A DNA stretch of 64,000 bases from DATFNI01 sp963787205 (GCA_963787205.1 CAWBCD010000017.1:1-64000); one strand, 5' to 3'. Numbered from the stretch's first letter, positions 14,902 to 25,306 are shown. Program-made: numbers and translations. Notes: generated by a model from the sequence alone, not told the origin.

Positions 14902-15843
14902 TTGAAACATAAGAAGCTTAAAATTGCTGGTATCCTTATTGGAATCCTCGTTCTGCTCGCAGTTCTGAGCACTATGGGGGTCTCGTATTATGTGGGCTGG
15001 AACCTGACGCACCCGAAGAGGAAACCGGTTACCAAAACACCTGCTGCTTATCATCTTGCTTATAAAAGCATACAGTTTCCATCCCGGGTAGATCATCTGC
15101 AGATAAAAGGCTGGCTGATTCCTGCGGATCATGCTAGCCACAAACTGGTGATTTTTGCTCACGGATATAAAGATAATCGCTCCGATCTGCGACCGGTACT
15201 TCCATTGGCGGATACTTTGTCCAAGACCGGAATTTCGGTGATCCTGTTTGATTTTCGTGCGGAGGGTGATTCACCCGGCAAAGTTGTATCGGTAGGGGAA
15301 TATGAAGTGAGAGACCTGCTTGGAGCCGTTGACTATGCTCACGCACATGACTATACCAAAGTGGGAATCATCGGCTATTCCATGGGAGCATCGACAGCTA
15401 TCCTTGCTGCCGGAAAGGATACGGCAATCACTGCGGTTATTGCAGACAGTCCGTTTGCCAATCTGCGCAGCTATTTGAGCAGCCATATGCCGCACTGGAC
15501 CAATCTGCCAAACTTCCCGTTTACGGCAGAAATACTCTGGGAGATGGATGTGTTCAATGGACTAAATGTCGATAGAGTAGCGCCAAACAAGACACTCAAA
15601 ACCTGGAAGCCAAGGCCGCTTTTATTGATAGCAGGAACAGCAGACAAGACCATTCCAATGAGCAACAGCCGGCTTTTATATAATGAAGTGAAATCGGAAC
15701 CCAATACCTATATATGGATTGTAAAAGGAGCCCGGCATGTGGGAGCCTATGAGGTTGATCCACACAAGTATCTTGACAAGGTCGTATCCTTTTTCAGCCG
15801 GTACCTGGGTACACCGGGAAAGAAAAGTTTGGCGGTAAATTAG
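14902..15843 (+). CDS. Membrane-anchored alpha/beta hydrolase
   Basis: A 313-aa protein. The N-terminal signal anchor is KIAGILIGILVLLAVLSTMG. The alpha/beta-hydrolase fold follows with oxyanion motif FAHGYKDNRSDL, nucleophile elbow GYSMGAS, acid GTADKTIP and catalytic His in GARHVGAYE. It is likely an esterase or peptidase-like hydrolase facing the periplasm; substrate unknown. The only in-frame start is TTG 14902 with no clear SD, so the start is tentative. The 3' end overlaps convergent nagA by four bases. Confidence 0.85.
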   Translation: MKHKKLKIAGILIGILVLLAVLSTMGVSYYVGWNLTHPKRKPVTKTPAAYHLAYKSIQFPSRVDHLQIKGWLIPADHASHKLVIFAHGYKDNRSDLRPVLPLADTLSKTGISVILFDFRAEGDSPGKVVSVGEYEVRDLLGAVDYAHAHDYTKVGIIGYSMGASTAILAAGKDTAITAVIADSPFANLRSYLSSHMPHWTNLPNFPFTAEILWEMDVFNGLNVDRVAPNKTLKTWKPRPLLLIAGTADKTIPMSNSRLLYNEVKSEPNTYIWIVKGARHVGAYEVDPHKYLDKVVSFFSRYLGTPGKKSLAVN

Positions 15844-17048
15844 CCTTTCCCGGATGTATTGGCATCATATACGACATGGCCGCTAACGATACTCTTTTTT
15901 ATCAGGAAGTCACGGCCGTCGTAATCAAACAAAATGATGTCCGCACGCTTCCCGGTTTCGAGGCTTCCCCTGTCTTCAAATCCGTTTAATTGCGCAGGAT
16001 TAGAAGTGGACATCGTGATCGCATCCGCTAAGGAGCATTCCGTATGTTTGACCATATTTTCAATGCCTCTTCTTAACGTCATAGAAGAACCGGCCAAAAC
16101 GTTTTGTGCCGGATATTTTAAAAGTCCGCTTTCCTCAAGAACTACTTTCATATCATGCCACAAATATTCACCCGGCTGTAATCCTCCAATTTTTGTTATG
16201 TCGGAAACCAGGATCAAATTTTTTACGCCTTTTACTTTATAAAAAACCTGCATTTCGGATTTGGTCAGGTGAAACCCGTCTGCAATGATACTGGCTTTAA
16301 GCCGATCATCTGCCAGCTGGGGCCACAAAGGATTATAGTGCCGGTGGATGGTATTGGCACAGCCATTTCCCAAATGAGTTGAAATGGTTGCTCCCGCATC
16401 AACGGCTTTTGAGATTGTTGGTGCTGGAGCATTGTGGTGTCCCAGGGCTACAACGATTCCTTCACTTCGTGCTTTTCGGATAAAATCAATGGCCCCCTTC
16501 AGCTCCGGTGCTAATGTGATTTGTCTGATATTATCCTGAGCTGCTTTCCTGTATTCCGTAAATTCATCCCAATTTGGTAGTTTGATCCATTTTTTGCTGT
16601 GGACACCACGATAACCATCCTCCGGACTAATATATGGGCCTTCCAGATGGATTCCGGCTATAGATCCCTTGATCGTGGGATCTTGCATTGCCAGGGCCAA
16701 TACCTTCAGATTTTGAATCAGGTCGGATGTCCGGCCTGTAATAAGGGTTGGCAGGTAAGTTGTAATACCCTCTTTCCAAAGTTCCATCGTTGTCTGCCTG
16801 ACTCGCTCAACAGATAACCCCGGTTCGGTAAAATCGATTCCTTTATATCCGTTTACCTGGTTATCAATCAGTCCGGGTGCTATATAGGGGATGTCAGCAT
16901 CTTCATCTTGAGATTTGGGTTCCCGGGTAATTTGGGTAATGAAGCCATTCGAAAAATGTACGTTTAATATATCATCGCCTGTCAGGCTTTTGCCTATTAC
17001 GGAACGTAGTTGCGAAGCGCCCTGTGTTTTGAATGAATGGTCTGTCAT
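15840..17048 (-). CDS. nagA: N-acetylglucosamine-6-phosphate deacetylase
   Basis: A 402-aa amidohydrolase that converts GlcNAc-6-phosphate to glucosamine-6-phosphate plus acetate. Visible signatures are PGLIDNQVNGYKGIDFT, the HLEGPYISPEDGYRG motif with a metal-binding Glu, VALGHHNAPAPTI and HLGNGCANTIHRHYNPLW (metal-ligand His residues), and the catalytic Asp region LILVSDITKIGG. It is the last gene of the GH20-nagB-nagA set on the minus strand. Confidence 0.93.
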   Translation of the reverse strand: MTDHSFKTQGASQLRSVIGKSLTGDDILNVHFSNGFITQITREPKSQDEDADIPYIAPGLIDNQVNGYKGIDFTEPGLSVERVRQTTMELWKEGITTYLPTLITGRTSDLIQNLKVLALAMQDPTIKGSIAGIHLEGPYISPEDGYRGVHSKKWIKLPNWDEFTEYRKAAQDNIRQITLAPELKGAIDFIRKARSEGIVVALGHHNAPAPTISKAVDAGATISTHLGNGCANTIHRHYNPLWPQLADDRLKASIIADGFHLTKSEMQVFYKVKGVKNLILVSDITKIGGLQPGEYLWHDMKVVLEESGLLKYPAQNVLAGSSMTLRRGIENMVKHTECSLADAITMSTSNPAQLNGFEDRGSLETGKRADIILFDYDGRDFLIKKSIVSGHVVYDANTSGKG

Positions 17049-17128
17049 TATTATAAACTTATCGAATCAGAAATTAGCCATGGATAGAATATTAATGGCA
17101 TGGCAATCGGTAGGTAATGGGGACGAAT

Positions 17129-17914
17129 CTACAGGTGCCTGGGTGTTATGCCGGAAGCCGAGTACTGATCAAGAAAGAGAACCGCATCGGGATGTGTTCT
17201 CAGAATGGATGCCGGGCATTGTGTGGAAATCGGACCAAAGATCGCATGTGATACAGCTTCTGCCTTTCTTTGATCGGGGACGACACAGCTGATGGTCTTA
17301 CTCCTCATAATAGCTGGAATAGTAAGCGACAGAGCTTGCCTGGGGACCTCTTCAAGGGTTCCGAACCATCCTTCATTTACCTGTTGCATTCGGGATTTTT
17401 CATCCAGATCCACAATCTTAACCATTTGGGAATCATTGAAGTCAGCCACCGGCGGATCATTAAAAGCAATGTGGCCGTTCTCACCGATCCCAATACACGC
17501 CATATCGATCGGGTGATTATTCAATTGCTGTTCATATTGTTTGATCACATTTTCAATATCTGTTGCATCTCCATCCAGAAAATATACTTTATGAGGATGG
17601 ACCTCATCCAGAATCCGTTCCCGTAGATACCTGCGGAAACTGGCCGGATGAGAAGATCGAATGCCTACATATTCATCTAAATGAAATACGGTTATTTTCG
17701 ACCAGTCAAATGAGGTTGTGGACTTAAATGCATCCAGAAAACTAAACTGCGAAGCACCTGTTGCCAGAATCAGATTGGCAGATCCATTCTTAGCAATAGC
17801 CGATTGCAAATGGCGGCTCACGAAATCCGCCGCTGCTTTCCCCATCTCAATACCGGTACTGTAGCCTTTGATGTTGAGCTTATCTTTTTTTTCTTCGAGG
17901 ATGAGATCACTCAT
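17129..17914 (-). CDS. nagB: Glucosamine-6-phosphate deaminase
   Basis: A 261-aa NagB/6-phosphogluconolactonase-family enzyme turning glucosamine-6-phosphate into fructose-6-phosphate and ammonia. Key motifs are ATGASQFSFLDAF, FHLDEYVG (catalytic Asp), SFRRYLRERI and GIGENGHIAFNDPP (Asp-His-Glu region). It lies 80 bp upstream of nagA and downstream of the GH20 gene, so together they release, deacetylate and deaminate N-acetylglucosamine for glycolysis. Confidence 0.93.
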   Translation of the reverse strand: MSDLILEEKKDKLNIKGYSTGIEMGKAAADFVSRHLQSAIAKNGSANLILATGASQFSFLDAFKSTTSFDWSKITVFHLDEYVGIRSSHPASFRRYLRERILDEVHPHKVYFLDGDATDIENVIKQYEQQLNNHPIDMACIGIGENGHIAFNDPPVADFNDSQMVKIVDLDEKSRMQQVNEGWFGTLEEVPRQALSLTIPAIMRSKTISCVVPDQRKAEAVSHAIFGPISTQCPASILRTHPDAVLFLDQYSASGITPRHL

Positions 17915-18059
17915 AACAGGTTTCCCGGGGTTAGTTATTTATTGTCAAATGCTTATAAATTTTTTTCTGATATTTTCAAGCCGTTCATTCCTCAGGCGAT
18001 TCAATCTTTCTAATTCTGCATCGTGCAGATAGCCGCTGTTTAATGCGATGAATCGTTCG

Positions 18060-19539
18060 TCAAGGTCCTTTGAGAGATCGCAGCAGTTGGTTTAAACGTC
18101 CCCTTAGTTTTTCCAGCGCCTGCGTTCCCCCCTGATATGAATCGGTCATTGATTCCAGTTCCATCACGGAAAGATAGAACTCGCGGATATCAGCCATGAG
18201 CCGGTAATGTTCAAATTCCTCTTTATGCTTGGTTGGTTTTAATTGGTAAACGTGATTTTTGATTTTTCTGAATTCATCCGCAATCTGCTGAACAGGCTCT
18301 TTGTTTTCAGGGACTCCATTGATCAGTTGCACCTGGGTATGCTTGAAATAGTCCCATAGTTTTATCCCATCAGGCTTTGAGAGACCATAACGCTTTTGGG
18401 CATAATCCACTACAAAATTTTCCGGATCAATGGGCTGTGAAGAATGGACCGCTTTGGCATATGCCTCAATGAGAACCTGGAAACCGGAAAGAGGATATAC
18501 ATTTCTTATGGGAAACATCTCCAATATCTCACCGTGACTGTCTTCTCGTTTATAGCCGTAGACCCCCGACGTGGACCATGAAGTCATGAGCATGCCTGTG
18601 TACCCCGCTTTTCGGGAGTAAGGGATATAATCTCTGAGATTATTAAAGTGTTTTTCCCAACGGGTGAGGAAATAGTTGTCCGGTGAACTTCGCAGGGCAG
18701 GGGCACCCCAAAAAGTACATCCTTTCTTTTGCAGGTCGGCTATATTCCCAAACATGTTGATATCCCATCCATAATTCCAATCGATAAAGATGATTTTATC
18801 GATGGGTAAGTCTTCAATGGCTTCGGGATGTTTGAGGATCATATCAGCCCAGAGGAGCGGTGTTTTTCCCAGATCAATAACAATCTGGCAAATTTGCTTC
18901 ATATATTGTGTATAAAGCTTGGATATCCCGTTTTTTTTAACATAAGAATGGGATTTCTTATTTGTTAAATGCCGGACTTCATCGCCCCCCACATGTATAT
19001 AATGTGACGAATGCTGGGATGACAGATCCTTAATGAGATCATCAAACAACGAAATGGCCTCGCGGATTAAGGGGATCAACCTGTGAAAATATGTCATCAT
19101 TAATGCGCAGATTTGCATACCGGTTATGCCGGAGGATATACTGGACATGGCCCAGGCATTCCTGAAGCGGTATAACCTCAATGCCAAGGGAAGAGCAATA
19201 AGAAACATAATCCTGAATATCCGTTCTCTTATAAGAATAGGGGTTTCGAAGCGTAATATTATTCTTGTAGGGAAAGGAGGCTTCATATTCCATTACAATG
19301 GCATTGATGCCCAAAGCAGCCAATTCCTTAGCCAGCCTCTTCAAGGCTCCAATCGTCATTACTTCCGTTCGCAGATCGATATGAAATCCCCTTATTGAGA
19401 AATCGCTGGAATTTTCAGGTTCGTTCGATTGCTTGCTACTCATTTCTTTGGCATAAAGTGAAGAACCTAAAAGGCTGGATCCTACTCCTGCCGCAACAAG
19501 CGTTTTTAAGAATTGGCTTCGAGTGATTTGATTATTCAT
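18060..19539 (-). pseudogene. GH20 beta-N-acetylhexosaminidase-like gene, frameshifted
   Basis: The N-terminal frame (19539 down to about 19075) has a leader TRSQFLKTLVAAGVGSSLLG, Tat-like but with one Arg, and then the barrel start FHIDLRTEVMTIGALKRLAK. The second frame carries HYIHVGGDEV with the catalytic Asp-Glu pair, ADMILKHPEAIEDL and a C-terminal helical part. The two join if one base is removed from the four-base run at 19071-19074, giving QVDPLIREAISLFDDL. It would release terminal GlcNAc outside the cytoplasm, feeding nagB-nagA. As written the catalytic half is not translated. Decay or sequencing error are both possible. Confidence 0.85.
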
Positions 19540-19972
19540 TTACATCGGATTAATCAGTACGGATGTTATATCATTAATTTAATGGACTCGTAACAAAAAA
19601 GTAGACAGTTAGTTAAGAGAGTCATGCGGGCTGTTGTTGGTTTCGCCTCTATGTCCATTCCTTTTTTGTCTCGAACTCACGTTAATCTACCGTTAATAAG
19701 TATCCCAAATCATCTGGGACAAGGTTTTAAATGATTGTCTTTTCTTCCCGAGTTCTCGGGACCGTTTTCACGGGAATGGCGTTGTTTTTTTTGAGTTTTT
19801 TGCTAAAGAAAAATAATGCCGTCTCTTATATGGCGTACGTTAAACATAATCTCATTTGCCGTAAGTTTGTACATGCTTGTGGCATCGGTTGTTCGATAGT
19901 ATATTTTCACCTATTCTATTTTCTGATATCAATCCCAACAGGCAGGCCGTACGGCGGTTCGGAAAGTATAAT
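19540..19972. other. Divergent promoter region between GH20 and OPT transporter genes
   Basis: A 430-bp gap. It contains a 14-bp inverted copy (19674-19687) of the repeat at 1760-1773 and a short palindrome CCCGAGTTCTCGGG near 19748. An AT-rich stretch around 19890-19925 is a plausible promoter for the transporter. The longer ATG frame from 19877 reads into this without coding character. Confidence 0.4.
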
Positions 19973-21682
19973 TTGGCGGAAAAAACAAAAGCAAAACAGA
20001 TAGTAAGAAGAGGTCCCTATCCGGAATTAACACTTCCATCTATCCTTGTGGGTTATTTTTTAGGAGCCATCATTACGATCAGTATGGGTTATGCAAGCCT
20101 GATACTGGGGTTCTCTATCACCGGTTCCACGCTGGCTGCTATTTTGGGTTTTGGAGTGCTGCGGGGGATAATGCACCGTAACAGCATCATCGAGAATAAT
20201 ATCAACCAAACGATCGCCAGTGCGGTAAATGGTGCCTCCTCCGGGATCATGTTTTCGGTTCCTGCTCTGTTTATTCTGAACGTGACCAATTTTAGTCCGG
20301 TGCTGATGGTCTTCGGTACGATCGCGGGCGGGATCCTTGGTATTGCGTTTATCATCCCGCTAAGGAAGCAGATGATCGATTTTGAACGTCATCCTTTTCC
20401 AAGCGGTATTGCCGTAGCAACGATCCTGAAGTCTCCGGGAGCGGGCGTAAAAAAAGCCTTACTGCTTCTCAGCGGGGCGTTGATCAGCGGCATCGTCAAT
20501 TTTATTTCCCAGGCGACAGGGGTCACCAACTTTAATCTTGGTCACATTCTTGGCATGCCGGTTTACATGAACGGCATCTGGTATATTTCCCTTCTTACCA
20601 TCGGAGTCGGGTACATCTCCGGGAAAGGGGGTATCTTTTTCATCATAGGCGGGTTTGTGTGTTACTGGTTGCTGGCACCGGTGCTGGCAGCGAATCATCT
20701 CCTGATCTCAACCGATCCCGGCATCCTGAGATCACAGCTGTTCGAACCGGTCGGCATCGGGATGCTGATTGGCGGGGCTCTGATGGGTATTGTGCTAGCT
20801 CTTCCGCTGATTTACAGCGCGATCCGAAGCATGCAGCAGGCTGCAAAAATGAAGACGAGGCTGTCGAGTGATGAAATGCCGATCAAGCTGCTTTATGTCG
20901 GCATCATCGGCGCAGGTATCCTCCTCTTCATCATCGCTGTCATGTCGACGCAGCAAATCGGCATTGTAAGAGGCGCTCTGATTGCCCTGGCAGGGATCTT
21001 CTGGATATGGGTATCAGGCGTCATCCTCTCGGAGTGTGTCGGCAGAACTGACTGGTCGCCATTGAGTGGAATGACATTAATCGCGATCACGATCTTCATC
21101 TTCATCGCAAGCGGAATTGGAAACGAAGCGGCGATCATCACCTCGGTGATGGTTGGGGCCGCCGCCTGCGTGGCTATGGCCCAGGCAACCGATTTGATGC
21201 AGGACCTGAAGACAGGTTACCTCGTCGGCGCAAGTCCGAGAAAACAGCAGATAGGCCAGTTTCTTGGGTCGTGGCTCGGGCCCATCCTGGTTGTAGCACT
21301 GGTTTTTATCCTCAATAACGCCTATCACATTGGAAGCGACCGGCTGCCCGCACCACAAGGCGAGGTCCTGGCGAGTATGATCAGAGGTATTCTCGGCGGG
21401 CATGTAGCCATACAGAAGTATGCGGCGGGTGCCGGAATCGGCGCTTTGCTGAGTGCGACCGGGGTGGGTGGTCTTGGTATTTTAGTGGGACTTGGTTTCT
21501 ATCTGCCATTCAATATTGTGCTAACTTACAGTCTTGGGACTGCGCTGCGACTGATCATCGACTGGAGAAAAGGACCCAAATTCAGCAACGAGATTGGTAT
21601 TCCTTTAGCAGCCGGGTTAATTGTAGGCGAAGCATTGGTAGGAGTTGGATTTGCCTTGTACATGGTATTCACAGGATTATAA
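19973..21682 (+). CDS. OPT-family oligopeptide/metal-complex transporter
   Basis: A polytopic inner-membrane protein of about 570 aa with some 14-16 hydrophobic helices and the OPT-family opening PELTLPSILVGYFLGAIITI plus GSTLAAILGFGVLRG. OPT proteins import peptides or peptide-like metal chelates by proton symport. I prefer TTG 19973 (AEKTKAKQIVRRGPYPELT, with GGAAAG seven bases upstream) over ATG 19877, whose extra 32 residues look non-coding. It is divergent from the GlcNAc operon and coupled to the small membrane gene downstream. Confidence 0.88.
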   Translation: MAEKTKAKQIVRRGPYPELTLPSILVGYFLGAIITISMGYASLILGFSITGSTLAAILGFGVLRGIMHRNSIIENNINQTIASAVNGASSGIMFSVPALFILNVTNFSPVLMVFGTIAGGILGIAFIIPLRKQMIDFERHPFPSGIAVATILKSPGAGVKKALLLLSGALISGIVNFISQATGVTNFNLGHILGMPVYMNGIWYISLLTIGVGYISGKGGIFFIIGGFVCYWLLAPVLAANHLLISTDPGILRSQLFEPVGIGMLIGGALMGIVLALPLIYSAIRSMQQAAKMKTRLSSDEMPIKLLYVGIIGAGILLFIIAVMSTQQIGIVRGALIALAGIFWIWVSGVILSECVGRTDWSPLSGMTLIAITIFIFIASGIGNEAAIITSVMVGAAACVAMAQATDLMQDLKTGYLVGASPRKQQIGQFLGSWLGPILVVALVFILNNAYHIGSDRLPAPQGEVLASMIRGILGGHVAIQKYAAGAGIGALLSATGVGGLGILVGLGFYLPFNIVLTYSLGTALRLIIDWRKGPKFSNEIGIPLAAGLIVGEALVGVGFALYMVFTGL

Positions 21683-21697
21683 AACGGAAGGCGAAAA

Positions 21698-22270
21698 TTG
21701 CGTATAATCGGTTACATATTCATTGTGATTAGCTTCCTTGTAGGAGCATTCCTGGTATCAATCGATAAAACACAGGTCAACTGGGGATACTACATACCAT
21801 TCCTGGTGCTGGGGTTCATTGGAATTGCCATGATTAGAATAGGTCAGCATAAATCGACTCATACCGAAGAGGCTATCCAGGAGAATATCTCTGATCTTGA
21901 GAAGAGTGTGGATAGTGTGATACTTAATCTGAAAAAGATATCAGAGAAAAAAGAGCAACTATCGGTGAATGATTTTCATGATGAAATAGATGAACATATT
22001 GCGGATCATCTTCAACGTTTTGCGGATGCCAGACAGACACTTATCCATGTCTATGATCTCAAGACGTATGGTTTCATCATGAGTGATTTCGCAGGTGGAG
22101 AACGCTATATCAACCGAATCTGGTGCGCCTCTGTTGACGGTTATATTGATGAAGTGAATGAATATCTCGAAAAAGCCGTACTTCAATTTGGAGAGGTGAA
22201 GGAAAAGCTTCGCAAAGCTTCCGAATTAAAGACACTGCCCAGGGCCATCGAAGAGCAAGCGACGGAGTAA
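21698..22270 (+). CDS. Small membrane protein with coiled-coil domain, hypothetical
   Basis: A 190-aa protein with two N-terminal membrane segments (IIGYIFIVISFLVGAFLVSI and YIPFLVLGFIGIAMIRIG), then a cytosolic helical/coiled-coil region and a conserved-looking YGFIMSDFAGGERYINRIWC segment. It starts at TTG 21698 behind GGAAGGCG, only 15 bp after the OPT gene, and so is probably co-transcribed with and accessory to that transporter. Family not recognised. Confidence 0.7.
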   Translation: MRIIGYIFIVISFLVGAFLVSIDKTQVNWGYYIPFLVLGFIGIAMIRIGQHKSTHTEEAIQENISDLEKSVDSVILNLKKISEKKEQLSVNDFHDEIDEHIADHLQRFADARQTLIHVYDLKTYGFIMSDFAGGERYINRIWCASVDGYIDEVNEYLEKAVLQFGEVKEKLRKASELKTLPRAIEEQATE

Positions 22271-22420
22271 TCAAGAAGCAACAGTCCGGTATCTCAATGA
22301 ATGAACTGTTCAGCAGTTAAAATTGTCCCGATGTTTGTTTTCAGAGTTGATAGGCCATTTTGTGCCACAACCCGAATTATCCAGACAGCAATCCAAAGTT
22401 ATCCGCGGCTTTTTTAATAA

Positions 22421-23005
22421 TCACGACTTTGGCTTAAGCGTCACTGCTGCAATTCGTTCCCCGTTTTCGGAATCGTTAATCAACGTTGCCAGGCGCCGTT
22501 GACGGGTATCTTCCCTTTGGGCACTCATCACCCACCAGCTTGCTGTTTTGCGATAGGAGGGTGGCTGTGATTGGAAAAAATCCCATGCTTTTTGGTTCTT
22601 CCTGAATTGCTCCTCACAGGCAGGGTCAAGTTTACGATTGGGGCGTTCATACGAGTATTGATCGGAATCTTTAGGATCATATTCCTGAAATGCATTCAAT
22701 CCTGGTGGTTGCATGAGTCCGTTTTCTATCAGCTTTTCAACCCGTTTGATATTCACTGCGCTCCAGTAGCTGTTGGGTTTCCGCGGAGAAAACCGGATTT
22801 TGTACCGGTCATCATCCACCCGTTTGCGTATCCCGTCAATCCAGCCAAAACAGAGAGCCACGTCAAGGGCTTCGGAGTAGGTTATACCTGATTGATCTGC
22901 ATCCTTTTTGAAGAATCCCACCCATTGCTCCCGGACATTATCATGATTCTCTTTCAACCAATCGGTCCATTCGGTGGGCGAGTTGAAATAGATGATGTCT
23001 GGCAT
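22421..23005 (-). CDS. YdeI/OmdA-family protein
   Basis: A 194-aa cytosolic protein with the family's opening IIYFNSPTEWTDWLKENHDN, the EALDVALCFGWIDGIRKRVD and SPRKPNSYWSAVNIKRVEKL core, and C-terminal FRKNQKAWDFFQSQPPSYRK. Members are annotated as bacteriocin-protection or OmpD-associated; the biochemical role is not established. Stands alone. Confidence 0.85.
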   Translation of the reverse strand: MPDIIYFNSPTEWTDWLKENHDNVREQWVGFFKKDADQSGITYSEALDVALCFGWIDGIRKRVDDDRYKIRFSPRKPNSYWSAVNIKRVEKLIENGLMQPPGLNAFQEYDPKDSDQYSYERPNRKLDPACEEQFRKNQKAWDFFQSQPPSYRKTASWWVMSAQREDTRQRRLATLINDSENGERIAAVTLKPKS

Positions 23006-23150
23006 GCTAAATGAATTGGTTTAGTAATTCGATTTTTTTTTAAGTGCTTTAACTTAAGGTATAACACTCACTCTATTGCCTCATTCACATTCTCAATCTA
23101 TTTTGACAGGAATTGTTGACTACAGGTAATATAAACTTGCAAGGGTAAAG

Positions 23151-24143
23151 ATGGATAATCAGCTATTACCGCCGAACTTCAGGGCGAGGCAATTAACAGC
23201 GGGATTTGCCAATTCGAATGTATTGTATGCACTTACGCAAACGGGAGTGATAGAAGAACTGAGAGACGAGGCAAAATCTCTTGAGCAATTAGCAGGCAAC
23301 TGCAGTCTTGAAGCTGACGTCCTTTTCAGAATTTTACGGTATGCAGCCGGTCTTGGGATCATCTCTTTAGAGGCCGGGCAATACTCACTCACGGAAACGG
23401 GAAGGTTTCTTTTAAAAGATGCTCCCGGTAGTGTATATGGCGGGTTGATGCTTAGCAGTATGGAGTCCGAGCGGATGAGTTGGCGTAATTTGATTCATTC
23501 ACTCAAGACAGGGGAATCGGCCTTTACCCATACTATGGGAAGTCCGTTTTTTGATTATATCGAGACCCATACTGATCATGCAGCCCTCTTCAATGAATGG
23601 ATGACAACTAACTCCATGTTGGAAGCTCAGGGAATTCCACCGGCATATGATTTTTCTCCATACGAGACCGTCACCGATATAGCGGGAGGCCAGGGTCTTT
23701 TGCTAAAAAGCATCTTGTTGGCTAACCCACATCTCCATGGTATACTGTACGATTTGAACAGTGTCGTACAAGGTCACGTACTTAACGGGCTGTCGGAAAG
23801 AATCACGGTGAAGTCCGGGAATTTTTTTAAGAGTGTGCCCAAGGCTGATGTTCTTCTGATGAAACACATCATCCACGACTGGAATAATGAGAAGGCATTA
23901 CAAATACTTCAAACCTGCAGAAAAGTAATGGACGCCGACACAAGGCTACTAATTATCGAGAGAGTTCTGGATGATGAAGCAGACATGGGCAGCCTGTTTC
24001 TGGATTTACATATGCAGGTTATGGTCGGCGGTAAGGAGCGTTCCGCCGAAGAATTCGAAGCATTACTGCAAAAGGCAGGTGTGAAGTTAAACCGCATCAT
24101 TCCAACTCATTCGCCTGTTAAAATTATAGAGGCATCTGTGTAA
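23151..24143 (+). CDS. SAM-dependent O-methyltransferase (COMT-like)
   Basis: A 330-aa protein. The N-terminal winged-helix dimerisation domain (about residues 1-100) has LEQLAGNCSLEADVLFRILR. The methyltransferase domain has the SAM-binding variant DIAGGQGLLL, the acidic strand end LYDLNSV and a catalytic-base-like MKHIIHDWNNEKA. This is the acetylserotonin/hydroxyindole O-methyltransferase fold (PF00891), often used on phenolic or polyketide products. No biosynthetic partner gene is nearby, so the substrate is unknown. Confidence 0.88.
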   Translation: MDNQLLPPNFRARQLTAGFANSNVLYALTQTGVIEELRDEAKSLEQLAGNCSLEADVLFRILRYAAGLGIISLEAGQYSLTETGRFLLKDAPGSVYGGLMLSSMESERMSWRNLIHSLKTGESAFTHTMGSPFFDYIETHTDHAALFNEWMTTNSMLEAQGIPPAYDFSPYETVTDIAGGQGLLLKSILLANPHLHGILYDLNSVVQGHVLNGLSERITVKSGNFFKSVPKADVLLMKHIIHDWNNEKALQILQTCRKVMDADTRLLIIERVLDDEADMGSLFLDLHMQVMVGGKERSAEEFEALLQKAGVKLNRIIPTHSPVKIIEASV

Positions 24144-24296
24144 GATGAGTATGCGGTACAAATCAGAAGGCGTTTATTTCAAAGATACCGCTTTAGGAAT
24201 ATTATCTATTATAAGTAATTAATAATTTTATATTTAAATATATTGTTCTTATAAATAATAAGTTTGTTGAAAGTAATTTATTAAAAGGAGTTTGCT

Positions 24297-24569
24297 ATGA
24301 AGTCGTTGTCGGTGGTCTTTTGTATGGTGGTTGTCGTGTCGTCTTTGATTTTGGGTGGATGCAACCAAAATCAATCAACCAGGAACACTGCTCAGGAAGC
24401 TATGGACAGAACACGGCCACTTTTGCCGCCTATGAATTTTATTGCTGAAGATACCAGAACCATGAGTGATGCTGAACTTTCGGCTGTTTTCGCTTATCTG
24501 AAATCTATTAAACCAGTTCATAATGCGGTTCCTGCACCGGAACCGCCGGTGAAGACAGCCAAACCCTAA
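24297..24569 (+). CDS. Lipoprotein resembling the end of a cytochrome c, heme motif missing
   Basis: A 90-aa protein with signal and lipobox VVVSSLILGGC (acylated Cys about 22). After a short linker comes PLLPPMNF...MSDAELSAVFAYLKSIKPVHN, very similar to the Met-ligand region and last helix of class I cytochromes c. There is no CxxCH, so it cannot hold covalent heme. An internal deletion that fused signal to C-terminus would explain it. A good SD (AAAAGGAG) precedes ATG 24297, so it may still be expressed. Confidence 0.7.
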   Translation: MKSLSVVFCMVVVVSSLILGGCNQNQSTRNTAQEAMDRTRPLLPPMNFIAEDTRTMSDAELSAVFAYLKSIKPVHNAVPAPEPPVKTAKP

Positions 24570-24789
24570 GTCCATTAAATTATAACAAAATTTATTTTCA
24601 CTCTTGCAGTACGAATTTATGTCACATCCACTGTAAGGGTGAACCCCCTTCTCATTGCTCAGGCTTTGCTGTAAACCAATCCTGATTATTGGATGTCCAA
24701 TACAATACTACTTCCAGGTGCTCGAAAAACCGGGTATTATGGCAGAAAATCTTATCGAATTTATCGGACAGGATACAAATACACCGAAC

Positions 24790-25230
24790 CTATCCCTCCA
24801 CTAACTCCTTGATCTTAGACAAAATAGAATCCCAGCCATTTACAGTTTCTTTATACCTCTGATCGCCATTGGCAACGGTAGAGTAATCACCTTGGGAGAC
24901 GTGGAGCACTGTGTGAGCATTTTGGTTTGACAATTCATAGGTCACGGTCAGGTAGTTCGACGGCACATCTTCCATTTCCGGATTATTCGGATCGAAGGTA
25001 GTATACTGCAACATCTTTCCGGGATTGTAGCTGACGACTTTACCTTTGACGTACGTCTTGCCATCAGCAGCTCCATTCCAGAGAACGGGATTCCCAACCT
25101 TCCAGTCAGATACAACGTCACATCCGAACATATACCGACGGGTCCACTCCGGTTTAGTCAGTGCATCCCAAACCCTGGACGCCGGTGCGTTAATCGTAAT
25201 CGACCCTTTTACAAACAATTCTTTTCCCAT
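24790..25230 (-). CDS. SRPBCC (AHSA1/START-like) domain protein
   Basis: A 146-aa single-domain protein: ITINAPASRVWDALTKPEWT, YMFGCDVVSDWKVGNPVLWN and a C-terminal helix NGWDSILSKIKELVEG. AHSA1-type SRPBCC proteins form a ligand-binding cavity; ligand unknown. It is second in a pair with a paralogous frameshifted gene 76 bp upstream on the same strand. Confidence 0.87.
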   Translation of the reverse strand: MGKELFVKGSITINAPASRVWDALTKPEWTRRYMFGCDVVSDWKVGNPVLWNGAADGKTYVKGKVVSYNPGKMLQYTTFDPNNPEMEDVPSNYLTVTYELSNQNAHTVLHVSQGDYSTVANGDQRYKETVNGWDSILSKIKELVEG

Positions 25231-25306
25231 AGTTATTTCCTGTTTAATCTCGAATTCAATGCTCGTCCAGGCGTTCTCGCCCGGACATCCAGCGTTTAAA
25301 TGTATT

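Noticed and set aside
19877..19972. ATG 19877 as start of the OPT transporter
   Set aside because: The extra N-terminal residues lack coding character and SD. TTG 19973 has GGAAAG at good distance and gives a family-like N-terminus.
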